NCBI RefSeq assembly: GCF_007097485.1
Contig: NZ_VKDE01000015.1
Coordinates: 107,134-171,133, forward strand
DNA: 64,000 bases
Origin: Carboxylicivirga sp. M1479
GTDB taxonomy: Bacteria > Bacteroidota > Bacteroidia > Bacteroidales > Marinilabiliaceae
Reading direction: 5' to 3'
Shown one piece after another: positions 19,524-27,531 of the stretch (position 1 is its first letter; each line of letters opens with the position of its first letter). The notes below the pieces were generated by a model. The model saw nothing but the letters and a program-made list of their open reading frames with translations. It did not search any database and was not told where the DNA came from. A program made the position numbers and the translations under genes.

Positions 19524-20225
19524 TCAAATATTAACGACAACCTCACCTTTCTCATTAATAACGATTTGATTATTATCAATAGTTTCGACCAAAGAAAAGC
19601 CATTATAAAATGGTTCTATTGCAAGATACCTTTCGGTATAAAGTTGATTTCCATTTTTATCAATGTGAAACCATCCATTTTCATCTTTGGCTGTTGCAAA
19701 TGACTTATGATATACCCCTAGATTTAAAAATAACTTTCCATTTAAATCATCTCCAGATTTATTTATATGCTTACATAAACCGTTTTGAAGCTTCACAACT
19801 GCAAAACCATCCTTAAAATCACCTGAGTACCTGTATCTATCCGAATACAATGTTTTACCATTTGCATCAATATGAAAGTATTCTTTATTAGAACTTCGGA
19901 CAGTACAAACATTTTCTTGAAAATTACCTACCCAAGCATATTTTTCATGGTAGCACCTGTTCCCTTTGACATCAATATGAAACCAGACCCCATCAAGAAT
20001 AACTGCTGCTTTAGAGAAGTAATATCCAAACACTCTATCATATCTATCTTCATAAAGTGGCTTGCCATAAATGTCAATATGATACCATCCTGTTTCATCA
20101 CATACAGGAGCTAATCCTTCTGAATGAAACTTCAAGACTTCTTTGAAGTTTTTATTAAAAATTTTTTGACCATTGTATTTAAAGAATGTAGAGCATTCTG
20201 AAACTTCTATATCTTTCCAATTCAT
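19524..20225 (-). CDS. WG-repeat-like protein
   Basis: A 233-residue protein made of about five repeats of roughly 40 residues built around W-F/Y-HID-x-x-GN-x-LY-x-x-RY (for example GWYHIDIYGKPLYEDRY and GWFHIDKNGNQLYTERY). This is the WG/KWG beta-repeat pattern, which probably mediates binding. There is no signal peptide. It is the last gene of the leftward operon, overlapping the methyltransferase by 4 bp, so it is probably a partner of the modification enzymes. Its specific role is unknown. Confidence 0.7.
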   Translation of the reverse strand: MNWKDIEVSECSTFFKYNGQKIFNKNFKEVLKFHSEGLAPVCDETGWYHIDIYGKPLYEDRYDRVFGYYFSKAAVILDGVWFHIDVKGNRCYHEKYAWVGNFQENVCTVRSSNKEYFHIDANGKTLYSDRYRYSGDFKDGFAVVKLQNGLCKHINKSGDDLNGKLFLNLGVYHKSFATAKDENGWFHIDKNGNQLYTERYLAIEPFYNGFSLVETIDNNQIVINEKGEVVVNI

Positions 20226-21184
20226 TTTTCTGCTATAATTAAGGATTGAAGGTCATTTACTTTCTTACTCTCTATATATTTAAACCCTGTTGATTTTATG
20301 AGTTTTTTGTATTCAGGTAAGCTTCTTTCAAAACCTCCTGTTAAAGCATGCATATTTAAAGATAGAATTGCTGCCCCATCATCAATTTTATCTGTTAAGT
20401 TCTCTACTAAATATAAAACCCCACCTTTTGGTAAAGATTCAAAGGCATTATTAAGAATTAATGTTGATTTATCATCACTCCAGTCATGCAAAACTCTACT
20501 CATTATAACCACATCTGCAACTTTAGGAATGGATTGAAAGAAATCTCCACCTATTACAGGAATATCTCCTTTATACAAGTCAATCACTTCAGGCTTATCA
20601 AATAAATAACTGTTAACTTGTGGATTATGGGCTTTAATAGTATTAATTAATGCGCCCAAGCCTCCACCTACATCTATTATAGAATGGTGTTTTGAAAAGT
20701 CATGAACTTGATAGATATTCTCATAGTCATCACGAGCATATTCATACATTGCCCTATGGTAACTCAATAACTTTTCCTTGTCATTTGATATATATTCGAA
20801 AAATGGCTTTCCATATAGATGATTAAAAGCCTGTTTGCCTGATTTTAATGTATAATCTAAATTTTGCCATGCTGTTAAATGCTCTGCACCCCAATTTAAA
20901 CATGCATATTTTAAAGAGTAAGGATGAGATTCTGTTAAGAGTTCTCCTTTGATTGTCAACTTTAGCGTCTCACCATCTGCATGAATTAGCTTTTGCTGTT
21001 TAAGAACTGAAACTAATTCTTTTAAAACTTCTAAATCAAATCCTTCATTATCAGCAAGGGAATTAATTGACACAGCAGTATTCTGAATACAATCAAAAAT
21101 ATTCTGTTTACATGCAGCATAAACAGCTAAGTAATCCCAGTATTGAGTAAATAATCCTTTTAGCTCATTTCTGTGCTCAATCAT
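20222..21184 (-). CDS. SAM-dependent O-methyltransferase (Methyltransf_2 type)
   Basis: A 320-residue protein with an N-terminal winged-helix dimerisation domain and a C-terminal SAM domain. Motif I is IIDVGGGLGALINTI, and the family signature VIMSRVLHDWSDDKS contains the catalytic His. These enzymes methylate hydroxyl groups of natural products. It overlaps the phosphatase gene and the WG-repeat gene by 4 bp each, so it is part of one coupled operon with a radical SAM protein and two tiny peptides. The substrate is unknown. Confidence 0.82.
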   Translation of the reverse strand: MIEHRNELKGLFTQYWDYLAVYAACKQNIFDCIQNTAVSINSLADNEGFDLEVLKELVSVLKQQKLIHADGETLKLTIKGELLTESHPYSLKYACLNWGAEHLTAWQNLDYTLKSGKQAFNHLYGKPFFEYISNDKEKLLSYHRAMYEYARDDYENIYQVHDFSKHHSIIDVGGGLGALINTIKAHNPQVNSYLFDKPEVIDLYKGDIPVIGGDFFQSIPKVADVVIMSRVLHDWSDDKSTLILNNAFESLPKGGVLYLVENLTDKIDDGAAILSLNMHALTGGFERSLPEYKKLIKSTGFKYIESKKVNDLQSLIIAEK

Positions 21185-21882
21185 TTTCGTAACTTTAGTT
21201 TTAAAGTCGTGATATCATCTTTATTCATACCACAATGAGATAGATACTCCTCTATTCCTCCGACACCCATAATATAATCATAGAAAATCCTGAATTTGCA
21301 CTCATCCGTATCCTGTTCGCTTTGTAAATAATCAACCAATAATTCCTCATAGCCAGAACCTAATAGCATTCCAATTAAAATGGCAATCAATCCGGTTCTG
21401 TCTTTTCCTGCAACGCAATGAATTGCAACCGGATATTCAGATACAGAAATAGTTTCAAGAACAGCTCTAATTTGTTGCTGACAACACTTAATAAAAAAGT
21501 AATATGCCTTTTCAGCATTTGATAAGTCTGAATAGGTAGTTTTTGTCTCTTCAACAAACCATTCCGGTTGATTCCATGGGTCAAGAGGAAAATTTATGCA
21601 ATGAAACTCATGCACAAATGGTTCTGAATATGAATCTGTATTTACTTCCCTTTCCGCTCTTAAATCAATAACAGTTTTGATTTTATTATTTCTTAAAATA
21701 CTTAAAGCTGAATTGTCATTCTGATATTTGGTTAATGATGATGTCCTAAATATGAATTTGGGTTTTATTGTTGATACGCATTTTGAAGCATCCCTAAAAT
21801 TGAGAATTATAGGTTGTTCTAAATAAATATTCGGGCAATTTGCACTATCTACAATGGCTTTCTCATTACACATGTTTGACAT
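21181..21882 (-). CDS. Tyrosine-type protein phosphatase (Y_phosphatase3-like)
   Basis: A 233-residue protein with the P-loop HCVAGKDRTG near residue 155 (the catalytic CX5R is CVAGKDR), preceded by VIDLRAEREV and followed by a helical GMLLGSGYEELL region. These are features of bacterial dual-specificity/tyrosine phosphatases of the IphP/LipA type. It overlaps the radical SAM gene by 34 bp and the methyltransferase by 4 bp. In this setting it could act on a modified peptide or small molecule rather than a signalling protein; that is inference. Confidence 0.78.
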   Translation of the reverse strand: MSNMCNEKAIVDSANCPNIYLEQPIILNFRDASKCVSTIKPKFIFRTSSLTKYQNDNSALSILRNNKIKTVIDLRAEREVNTDSYSEPFVHEFHCINFPLDPWNQPEWFVEETKTTYSDLSNAEKAYYFFIKCCQQQIRAVLETISVSEYPVAIHCVAGKDRTGLIAILIGMLLGSGYEELLVDYLQSEQDTDECKFRIFYDYIMGVGGIEEYLSHCGMNKDDITTLKLKLRK

Positions 21883-22871
21883 AAAGGCTTTTGTTTGTAA
21901 TTAGTAATCAAATCTTTATAAACTTCGCTATTCAACACCTCTGTAAATGTTTTATTTTGGTAGTTTCCAAAGTCACCCAACGAATCTCTTTCTTTATCTG
22001 GAGCACAGCATGGGGATATTTTTCCAGTTGCGGAAACCCACAATTCCTTACCTAAAAATGGGCATGTATAACTTTCGGGAATTAAGGACGTTTCCTTTTC
22101 ATTTAAATAGTCTATTTGTTCCAGTAAAATCTTTTCACCACTTGGTTTCCTAAAAGCATCAACTGCATCATTAGCCTTGTCAACTATTAAGTTCCATTCT
22201 GCGATTGATTCCTGATTCTTTTTAAAGGAAAGGTCTCTAATTTCAGCAAAATGCGTCCATAAATGATGTCCCTTTATCCGGTCAACTCCCATGCTTGCCC
22301 CAAACTTTATTATTTCAGGTAGTTGATGCATATTATTTTGCATGAAAGTCAATTGCAAAGTTACTCTGCTATAAAAACCTGATTTCTTATGGTGTAAGTT
22401 CCTATATTCGATAAAGGTTTTTAGATTCGATACATGCTCTTCAAATGAAAGCCCATGCATGATACTTTCGGCTATATCTTTCGTAACTCCATTTAGAGAT
22501 ATTTTTGTGTCACTAGTTACCGGAATAATCAATTTAGCCCATTCCTTAACTTCTCTTTTGGGAAAAGTACCATTTGTCGTGAGGTTTATTTTAATATCAT
22601 ATTTACTAGCGAGTTGAAAGAACGTATCAATATCTTTATATAATAGAGGCTCACCCATTGTCGAAGGAATAATCTCTTTAACCCCAAGTTCATTCGCTTC
22701 TTGAAATATTTTATCTATCCATGTAGAAGACATCCTTCTGGCTTTAACTCCAGTAGAAGCAAATAATTCATTTTTGAAATTGCTATATCTACTGTGTTCC
22801 TCACACATTATACATTTAAGATTGCAATCTTCAGGATTTGTATCTAATGTTAATCTAAATAGGCTTTGCAT
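21849..22871 (-). CDS. Radical SAM/SPASM protein
   Basis: A 340-residue enzyme. The [4Fe-4S] motif is CNLKCIMC, near residue 16, and a strand STMGEPLLYKD matches the SAM-binding GGEP region. The C-terminal SPASM region has Cys residues in SYTCPFLG, GKISPCCAPD and LCQTCVMRK, enough for auxiliary clusters. SPASM enzymes often install cross-links or epimerise residues in ribosomal peptides. It overlaps the GT4 gene by 17 bp and the phosphatase by 34 bp, so it is tightly coupled. No RiPP leader-binding domain (RRE) is recognised. Confidence 0.88.
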   Translation of the reverse strand: MQSLFRLTLDTNPEDCNLKCIMCEEHSRYSNFKNELFASTGVKARRMSSTWIDKIFQEANELGVKEIIPSTMGEPLLYKDIDTFFQLASKYDIKINLTTNGTFPKREVKEWAKLIIPVTSDTKISLNGVTKDIAESIMHGLSFEEHVSNLKTFIEYRNLHHKKSGFYSRVTLQLTFMQNNMHQLPEIIKFGASMGVDRIKGHHLWTHFAEIRDLSFKKNQESIAEWNLIVDKANDAVDAFRKPSGEKILLEQIDYLNEKETSLIPESYTCPFLGKELWVSATGKISPCCAPDKERDSLGDFGNYQNKTFTEVLNSEVYKDLITNYKQKPLCQTCVMRKPL

Positions 22872-24141
22872 TCTTTGATTCTAGTAAGTAATTATACTTT
22901 TGATATAGCTCTTGGCAATGCTCAATGATATTCGGTATCTCACCATTCTCAGAGTGCAAATATCCTTTTTCTCCTAGTAATTTCATTTTTGCTGGATGAT
23001 TGACGGCAAACTGAAGCTTTTCTCGTAATGAATTAACATTCCGATGTTGAAAGAGTAAGCCGTTTACATTGTTCTGCACATATTCTTTCATACCCCCAAA
23101 ATCAGCTGTAATTACAGGTATGTGACATGATTGTGCCTCATGTATGACCAATGGTGAATTTTCGCCCCATATTGATGGCACTACAATTGCGTGAACCTTA
23201 CTGAATACATCTTTTGCCAAATTATGGTTGATATATTCGCCACAAAATTCAACCGGATTTGAGCATTCCGCTGCAAGTTTTTTTAATGCCTTTGTACTTT
23301 GGCCGAGTTCTCTACCAAATATCTTGAGCTTTGCTTTTCCTTTTATTCCTTTAAATGCTTCAATTAATAAATTTACTCCTTTGGCAGCAATATGGGTTCC
23401 AATATAACCAAATGTAAATGTGTCAGATTCGGAATGTATTTCAGGCTTAAGGTAATGAGTAGGAAAACCATAGTCAAGATAGAAAATCTTCTCTTTTGGC
23501 ACATTAAAGTCATCAATAAAACGATTCATAAGGTATTTAGAAGGAGCATGAAAACAATCAACTTTGTCAATGACTTCCTTTGTAATTTTCATCCTTTGAT
23601 TCACCCATTCTGCCCAATGCTTACTATCATTGCTGGACTCAATACCGGATTGATACATTCTGTAGCAAGACTCAGCACATTTAGAATCCTCTTGACGGTC
23701 ACATAGCTTGTATAAATTTTCACCATCAAAATTCCTTTGCAAAAATTGTCCTCTTGGACACATAAGCCAAAAGTCATGAAGAGTGAACAAAATAGGAATG
23801 TTCTGTTTATTCAATTCATCAACTATTCCGGTTGACAAATGATTCAAATGACCGATATGAGCTACGTCCGGTTTTATTTCTTTAATTAGCTCTGCAAACC
23901 TTTTATTGATTGCTGCATGATTATAACCATCTTTCCCTCTAGCCATATTGACAAAAACAAAATCAGCACCATCCCCTGACTCTTTTCTAAAGTTAAAGTC
24001 AGGTATGTACTCATTTTCCTCTCTGGTTAAAACAGTAATCTTATTAGTCTTCTTTAGTTCATCTACTATGGATTGGCTATATACCTCTGAACCCGCATTG
24101 TAATTTGGTGGGTATCCGTGAATTATTTTTAATATGTGCAT
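22855..24141 (-). CDS. GT4-family glycosyltransferase
   Basis: A 428-residue GT-B enzyme with an N-terminal acceptor domain (IIHGYPPNYNAGSEVYSQS, Gly-rich loop) and a C-terminal donor domain showing FGYIGTHIAAKGVNLLIEAF and the E-x7-E-type PSIWGENSPLVIHEAQ. It probably transfers a sugar from a nucleotide sugar. It is the first large gene of the operon behind two tiny ORFs, separated from them by a hairpin. The acceptor could be the peptides encoded upstream or a lipid/glycan; nothing in the sequence decides this. Confidence 0.85.
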   Translation of the reverse strand: MHILKIIHGYPPNYNAGSEVYSQSIVDELKKTNKITVLTREENEYIPDFNFRKESGDGADFVFVNMARGKDGYNHAAINKRFAELIKEIKPDVAHIGHLNHLSTGIVDELNKQNIPILFTLHDFWLMCPRGQFLQRNFDGENLYKLCDRQEDSKCAESCYRMYQSGIESSNDSKHWAEWVNQRMKITKEVIDKVDCFHAPSKYLMNRFIDDFNVPKEKIFYLDYGFPTHYLKPEIHSESDTFTFGYIGTHIAAKGVNLLIEAFKGIKGKAKLKIFGRELGQSTKALKKLAAECSNPVEFCGEYINHNLAKDVFSKVHAIVVPSIWGENSPLVIHEAQSCHIPVITADFGGMKEYVQNNVNGLLFQHRNVNSLREKLQFAVNHPAKMKLLGEKGYLHSENGEIPNIIEHCQELYQKYNYLLESKNAKPI

Positions 24142-24161
24142 TGAATAAATATATAAACAAT

Positions 24162-24196
24162 GGAGTACTCTTTATTGACTGAATCAAGAGTACTCC
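24162..24196 (-). terminator. Hairpin between small ORFs and glycosyltransferase gene
   Basis: Perfect 9-bp stem GGAGTACTC / GAGTACTCC with a 17-nt loop. On the minus strand it is followed by ATTGTTTATAT with no long U-run, so partial termination or mRNA stabilisation between abundant peptide mRNA and the enzyme genes is more likely than a full stop. Confidence 0.6.
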
Positions 24197-24206
24197 AATT
24201 AACAAA

Positions 24207-24347
24207 TTACTTTTTCCCTCCTTTAGAACTTCCAGAGGATTTTCCTCCTCCAGTTGTATTATTACTTCTACCACCACCAGATTTATTTCCTGTTGTTGCA
24301 GGCCAACCACCTGCATTCCCTTGTCCTTTTTGTCCTGTTTTGCCCAT
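24207..24347 (-). CDS. Tiny Gly/Ser/Lys-rich peptide, candidate modified-peptide precursor
   Basis: 46 codons, starting MGKTGQKGQGNAGGWPATTG and ending SSGSSKGGKK. It is dominated by Gly, Ser, Asn, Thr and Lys with a single Trp, no Cys, and a basic tail. The start codon lies only 2 bp after the stop of another tiny ORF, and the hairpin and glycosyltransferase follow. Size, composition and position ahead of a radical SAM/SPASM enzyme, glycosyltransferase and methyltransferase make it a plausible substrate peptide, but it could be a small basic nucleic-acid-binding protein. Confidence 0.5.
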   Translation of the reverse strand: MGKTGQKGQGNAGGWPATTGNKSGGGRSNNTTGGGKSSGSSKGGKK

Positions 24348-24349
24348 GA

Positions 24350-24487
24350 TTATTTCTTTTTTTGGTTTGGATTCAATAGTTTTCCTCTGTCTCCCTGATT
24401 TTTGTCGTAGGTTATGTTTGTACCTGATGTTCCCGGATTAGAGTTTTTAATGTCTGCTTCGTGATTTTTTATCTTTTTCTTACTCAT
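24350..24487 (-). CDS. Tiny Lys/Asn-rich peptide, candidate modified-peptide precursor
   Basis: 45 codons, starting MSKKKIKNHEADIKN, with a middle SNPGTSGTNITYDKN and ending LNPNQKKK. It is the first ORF of the leftward operon, ending 2 bp before the next tiny ORF. The two share the TGT/TSGT-type neutral middle and the KK end but are not close copies. Function is unknown; it is called for its tight spacing and a sensible charge pattern rather than any family match. Confidence 0.45.
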   Translation of the reverse strand: MSKKKIKNHEADIKNSNPGTSGTNITYDKNQGDRGKLLNPNQKKK

Positions 24488-24611
24488 AACTTTATCTTTT
24501 TTAAAAAATCCTACTTCTATTTATAGTCGTTTTTCGGCAAGTTCAGACTTTACTCCCTTAATGCATCAAAGTAATTATTGTAAAAATAATCCTAAAGAAT
24601 AAAAATGCATG

Positions 24612-24636
24612 ATATTACACTGTATATTTGTAATAT
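24612..24636. promoter_or_regulatory. Operator-like inverted repeat with embedded -7 box
   Basis: ATATTAC (24612-24618) and GTAATAT (24630-24636) form an inverted repeat. TATATTTG (24623-24630) between them matches TAnnTTTG for the + strand AAA+ gene starting at 24668. It lies in the 180-bp divergent region between that gene and the tiny-peptide operon, so one regulator could control both. Confidence 0.45.
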
Positions 24637-24667
24637 GCTTATTTTTACACACTAATAATGCAGTTAA

Positions 24668-25576
24668 ATGGTACATTTTATCACAGATAATTTAAGAGAA
24701 GATGCTAAAAGGAAACTTAACTACTTTTTAAAGAACCCTGGCTATTTTTCAATATTAGTACTTGGGGATAATGGAGTAGGTAAAGAATTTATTCTTAAAG
24801 AGATTTTGGAAGATAATGACATAAGCATTTTTTATCCTGATGAAATTGGTGATACTGATGATACCATATCTTCAATTTTTAATTCAGAATATATTATCAT
24901 AAAAAATGTTGAACAATTAACAGAAGGACAACAGAGAAAAATTTTTAGATTTCTATCTACAGCAGATGGTAAAATAGGTTTTGGAGAAAGCAGAGAATTT
25001 CGAAGAATAATTTTCACATCGTCCTTTAGTATTGAACACCTTAGAGATGAAAAAGAATATTTACTTGATATGTTTTGGGATAGAATATCACAGTTAGTAG
25101 TGAAAATTCCTTCCTTTAAAGATACTATATCAACTATTTTTGAGGATTTTACCTTAGTATGGAATAAGTTTGAATTCAAAAATCATAATGCTCTACCTAA
25201 TCAAATTGATCTAAAATTGTGGTTACAGGATAATTGCCAGAATTTTGCAGGAAATTTTAGAGACTTGGATAAAATTGCAATCCTATGGCATCAATATAGA
25301 ATAATTGAATATGATGGATTAGGTAATAAAATTAAGGCTGAAATTGAAAGCAAAATTTTTTATAAGGTCAAAAATGATTTTGAAAGTTTTACACACTTTC
25401 CAACACAGAAATCTGATACTTCTAATATTTTTGAATTTGAAAAAGGAAAATCATGGCAGAAAATTGAAGAAGACTTCAAATCAAAATTCAAAAAATGGGC
25501 TAGAGAATCATATGGCACTTATAATAATGCTTACAAAGAGTTAAAAATGCCATACAGAAAAATGGAAAAATGGTAA
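24668..25576 (+). CDS. Divergent NtrC-like AAA+ protein
   Basis: A 302-residue protein. Walker A is GDNGVGKEF; a Walker B-like strand reads YIIIKNVEQL with Asn in place of the usual Asp; DMFWDRISQLVVKIPSFKD resembles the R-x-DLYYRL-region of sigma-54 activators; and GNFRDLDKIAIL resembles the GNxREL segment. The GAFTGA loop that contacts sigma-54 is not visible, so it may be a degenerate relative that regulates or assists by another route. There is no receiver domain. It is transcribed away from the peptide-modification operon and is probably its regulator. Confidence 0.6.
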   Translation: MVHFITDNLREDAKRKLNYFLKNPGYFSILVLGDNGVGKEFILKEILEDNDISIFYPDEIGDTDDTISSIFNSEYIIIKNVEQLTEGQQRKIFRFLSTADGKIGFGESREFRRIIFTSSFSIEHLRDEKEYLLDMFWDRISQLVVKIPSFKDTISTIFEDFTLVWNKFEFKNHNALPNQIDLKLWLQDNCQNFAGNFRDLDKIAILWHQYRIIEYDGLGNKIKAEIESKIFYKVKNDFESFTHFPTQKSDTSNIFEFEKGKSWQKIEEDFKSKFKKWARESYGTYNNAYKELKMPYRKMEKW

Positions 25577-25607
25577 ATCCCATGCCAGAGAAAATAATTT
25601 GTAAAAA

Positions 25608-26162
25608 TCAATACCTAATACCTTCAATTCTTCTCAACCACCCTTTTAAGAATTTATGATTCTGGCCACGTTGAGCAATCGTATTGTAATAATGAATCCG
25701 GGCAGTTTTAATGGCGTTAAACAGCAACTCTGGCGGACAGGAGTTAATTGCCTTGATAGTGTTTTTTCCAATAATTCCATCGAGTTTAAGGTCACTATCA
25801 AAGAAGCGATTTAATACTTTTTGTACACCACAGCTACCCCAATAGCCACTATTTACACACCAGTCAAAAATGATTTCTTGTAACGAGCCGGAGTTAATGC
25901 TTCCGATTTTGTATTTATTGTAGAAAGTTTGTTTGTAGAACTCTTTAACCATTGTGGTTAGGTGCGGAATATCAATCTTGGCGTTTCGTTTTAGCTCCCC
26001 AAATGTCAGTTTGTAGCCATCAATAATTTGCCAACCTTCCCAATTTGGATGCAGGTTTCTGGCTACACCCATATAAGTTTCACCGCCTTTATCTCCGCTT
26101 ACATTGGCGTAGTAGCCTTCGTGCTTTATTACTCCATCAAAGAGGTCGTCAAATGTCTTCAT
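25608..26162 (-). CDS. Phage-type muramidase (GH108 lysozyme)
   Basis: A 184-residue protein. The catalytic Glu is in the family motif KHEGYYANVSGDKGGETYMG at the N-terminus, and the C-terminal half (about 95-180) has a peptidoglycan-binding helical domain including LDGIIGKNTIKAINS. It cleaves the glycan backbone of peptidoglycan. It has no signal peptide, so it needs a holin. Two small membrane protein genes directly upstream overlap it, forming a lysis cassette at the downstream end of the virion-type gene block. Confidence 0.9.
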   Translation of the reverse strand: MKTFDDLFDGVIKHEGYYANVSGDKGGETYMGVARNLHPNWEGWQIIDGYKLTFGELKRNAKIDIPHLTTMVKEFYKQTFYNKYKIGSINSGSLQEIIFDWCVNSGYWGSCGVQKVLNRFFDSDLKLDGIIGKNTIKAINSCPPELLFNAIKTARIHYYNTIAQRGQNHKFLKGWLRRIEGIRY

Positions 26163-26571
26163 TCTTACGTTTGGTTTTAAGTTTTACATTGTTTACCCCG
26201 GAAATTGCACCACCAAAAAGGAAGTCGATAATGGTACTGAGTTTGGTAGAGATACCGCCATTAATGCTGCTAACAAATGCTATTTGCCAGTCTTGTAATT
26301 CAATGGTCTGAAATACGAAGTAGTTAAGCATTAAAACAGTTAAGGCACACCATGCCAGTAAGAAGAAAAGTGCAAAAACTTTTTGCAGCCAACTGTCCTG
26401 TGCATACATGTCACGAGCAGAATCCCGGTCTGCAACAGCCATTTTAAAAAGCTCCATTTTGCCTTGAAGCTTTTCTTCCTGTGTAGTGAATATCTCATCA
26501 ATGAGTTTTGTGCCAGCCTTCAACGTTTCAGCTACTCCGGCATTGGTTAGTTTTCCAAATATCTTTCTCAT
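26149..26571 (-). CDS. Holin-like membrane protein
   Basis: 140 residues: an amphipathic N-terminal half (EEKLQGKMELFKMAVADRDSAR), then a hydrophobic span at about 65-87 (FALFFLLAWCALTVLMLNYFV) and a second weaker span near 100-122, ending in a basic tail. The order resembles the three-TM holin family found with gene-transfer agents and phages (GTA_holin type). It overlaps the lysozyme gene by 14 bp and the upstream coiled-coil gene by 4 bp. Confidence 0.65.
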   Translation of the reverse strand: MRKIFGKLTNAGVAETLKAGTKLIDEIFTTQEEKLQGKMELFKMAVADRDSARDMYAQDSWLQKVFALFFLLAWCALTVLMLNYFVFQTIELQDWQIAFVSSINGGISTKLSTIIDFLFGGAISGVNNVKLKTKRKNEDI

Positions 26572-26900
26572 CGCTCCACAAATTTTAAGATGGTATCAAG
26601 CTTATCGTTGAGTTGTTTGATAGTCTGGTGAAACAGTTCCTTACTTACATATATCTCCTTTGAGCTATCTCTTAAATCAGAAACACGTTTATGCAGTATG
26701 GCAAACTTATTTTCAGCTCCTTCCAGTTCTTTTGTCAGGTGCATAATGTCTTTCTCCAGTAAATCTGTTTTGGCTTCCACCGTTTCCTTTGTCGCATTCT
26801 TTGAAATAGCATTGCGGATGATAAACGAAACCACTCCAACCATTAATGAGCTTAACCCGGCAATCACTACCCAATAGAATTTTATTGTCATTTCCTCCAT
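26568..26900 (-). CDS. Membrane-anchored coiled-coil protein of lysis cassette
   Basis: 110 residues: one N-terminal membrane span (about 7-29) and a long charged coiled coil (VEAKTDLLEKDIMHLTKELE and on). This topology fits an i-spanin or a holin accessory protein. It sits directly before the holin-like gene with a 4-bp overlap and 2 bp after the RadA-like ATPase gene. The lysis role is inferred from position. Confidence 0.6.
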   Translation of the reverse strand: MEEMTIKFYWVVIAGLSSLMVGVVSFIIRNAISKNATKETVEAKTDLLEKDIMHLTKELEGAENKFAILHKRVSDLRDSSKEIYVSKELFHQTIKQLNDKLDTILKFVER

Positions 26901-26902
26901 GT

Positions 26903-27517
26903 CTAAAAGATTTTAATGGTTTCAGTACTGCCACCCGGAAAGCGGTTTTTCTCCATTGTGGCACTCTGATTCTCTATGTGCATAATGGCATCCACATCAT
27001 GTTCCCAGTCAGTTCCACCTTTGGATGTTCCATCACGGTTAGCTTTAAAAACCAGAATAAATGATGTATTCGGGAATCGCTTTTTCAGAGCTTTAAACTC
27101 ATCAGGCTTCATGCCTACGGTTTGGGTACTGTCTAAAAACACAGCATCATAGCCTTTAAACTGGTTTGTATCGTAATTCTCCACGAAGTCAATAGGATTA
27201 CCGATTCTTAAACGTAAGAGCTTTTCCTGTAAAGAACCTTTTACACCTTCCTCATTGGAAACATACAATACATTCATGCCACATTTGACCAGTAAATCAG
27301 CGAACAATAAAGCAACAGAGCTTTTGCCATGAAACCTTTGTCCGTAAATCATCAGGTAAAATGGTTTGTATGGTTTACCAAGCAGTTTACCGAACTTCCC
27401 AGATAGAGAAAGTGTAGAAAACTTCATTTTGGCCAACTGGTTAGCTGACACTACCTGATTGGGTGCTACGTTTACAGTTCTTGTTGCCCTTGGTTTAGAG
27501 CCACTACTTTTGGGCAT
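26903..27517 (-). CDS. RadA-like RecA-fold ATPase
   Basis: 204 residues. Walker A is YGQRFHGKSS and Walker B YDAVFLDSTQTVG. The segment VLYVSNEEGVKG parallels VLYVSGEES of RadA, and GGTDWEHDVDAIMHIEN parallels the RadA motif ending in EHMVDTVLYFEG, so this is the RadA/DnaB branch of RecA-like ATPases without the zinc finger or Lon-like domain. It may serve DNA recombination or packaging of the element. Packaging ATPases of tailless viruses are of similar length, but that family resemblance is weaker than the RadA one. Confidence 0.7.
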   Translation of the reverse strand: MPKSSGSKPRATRTVNVAPNQVVSANQLAKMKFSTLSLSGKFGKLLGKPYKPFYLMIYGQRFHGKSSVALLFADLLVKCGMNVLYVSNEEGVKGSLQEKLLRLRIGNPIDFVENYDTNQFKGYDAVFLDSTQTVGMKPDEFKALKKRFPNTSFILVFKANRDGTSKGGTDWEHDVDAIMHIENQSATMEKNRFPGGSTETIKIF

Positions 27518-27531
27518 TGAGGTAGTGGCAT

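Noticed and set aside
24077..24316. 79-codon minus-strand ORF over the end of the glycosyltransferase operon start
   Set aside because: It is out of frame with the tiny Gly-rich ORF at 24207-24347, which has better spacing to its neighbours, and it reads into the glycosyltransferase gene.
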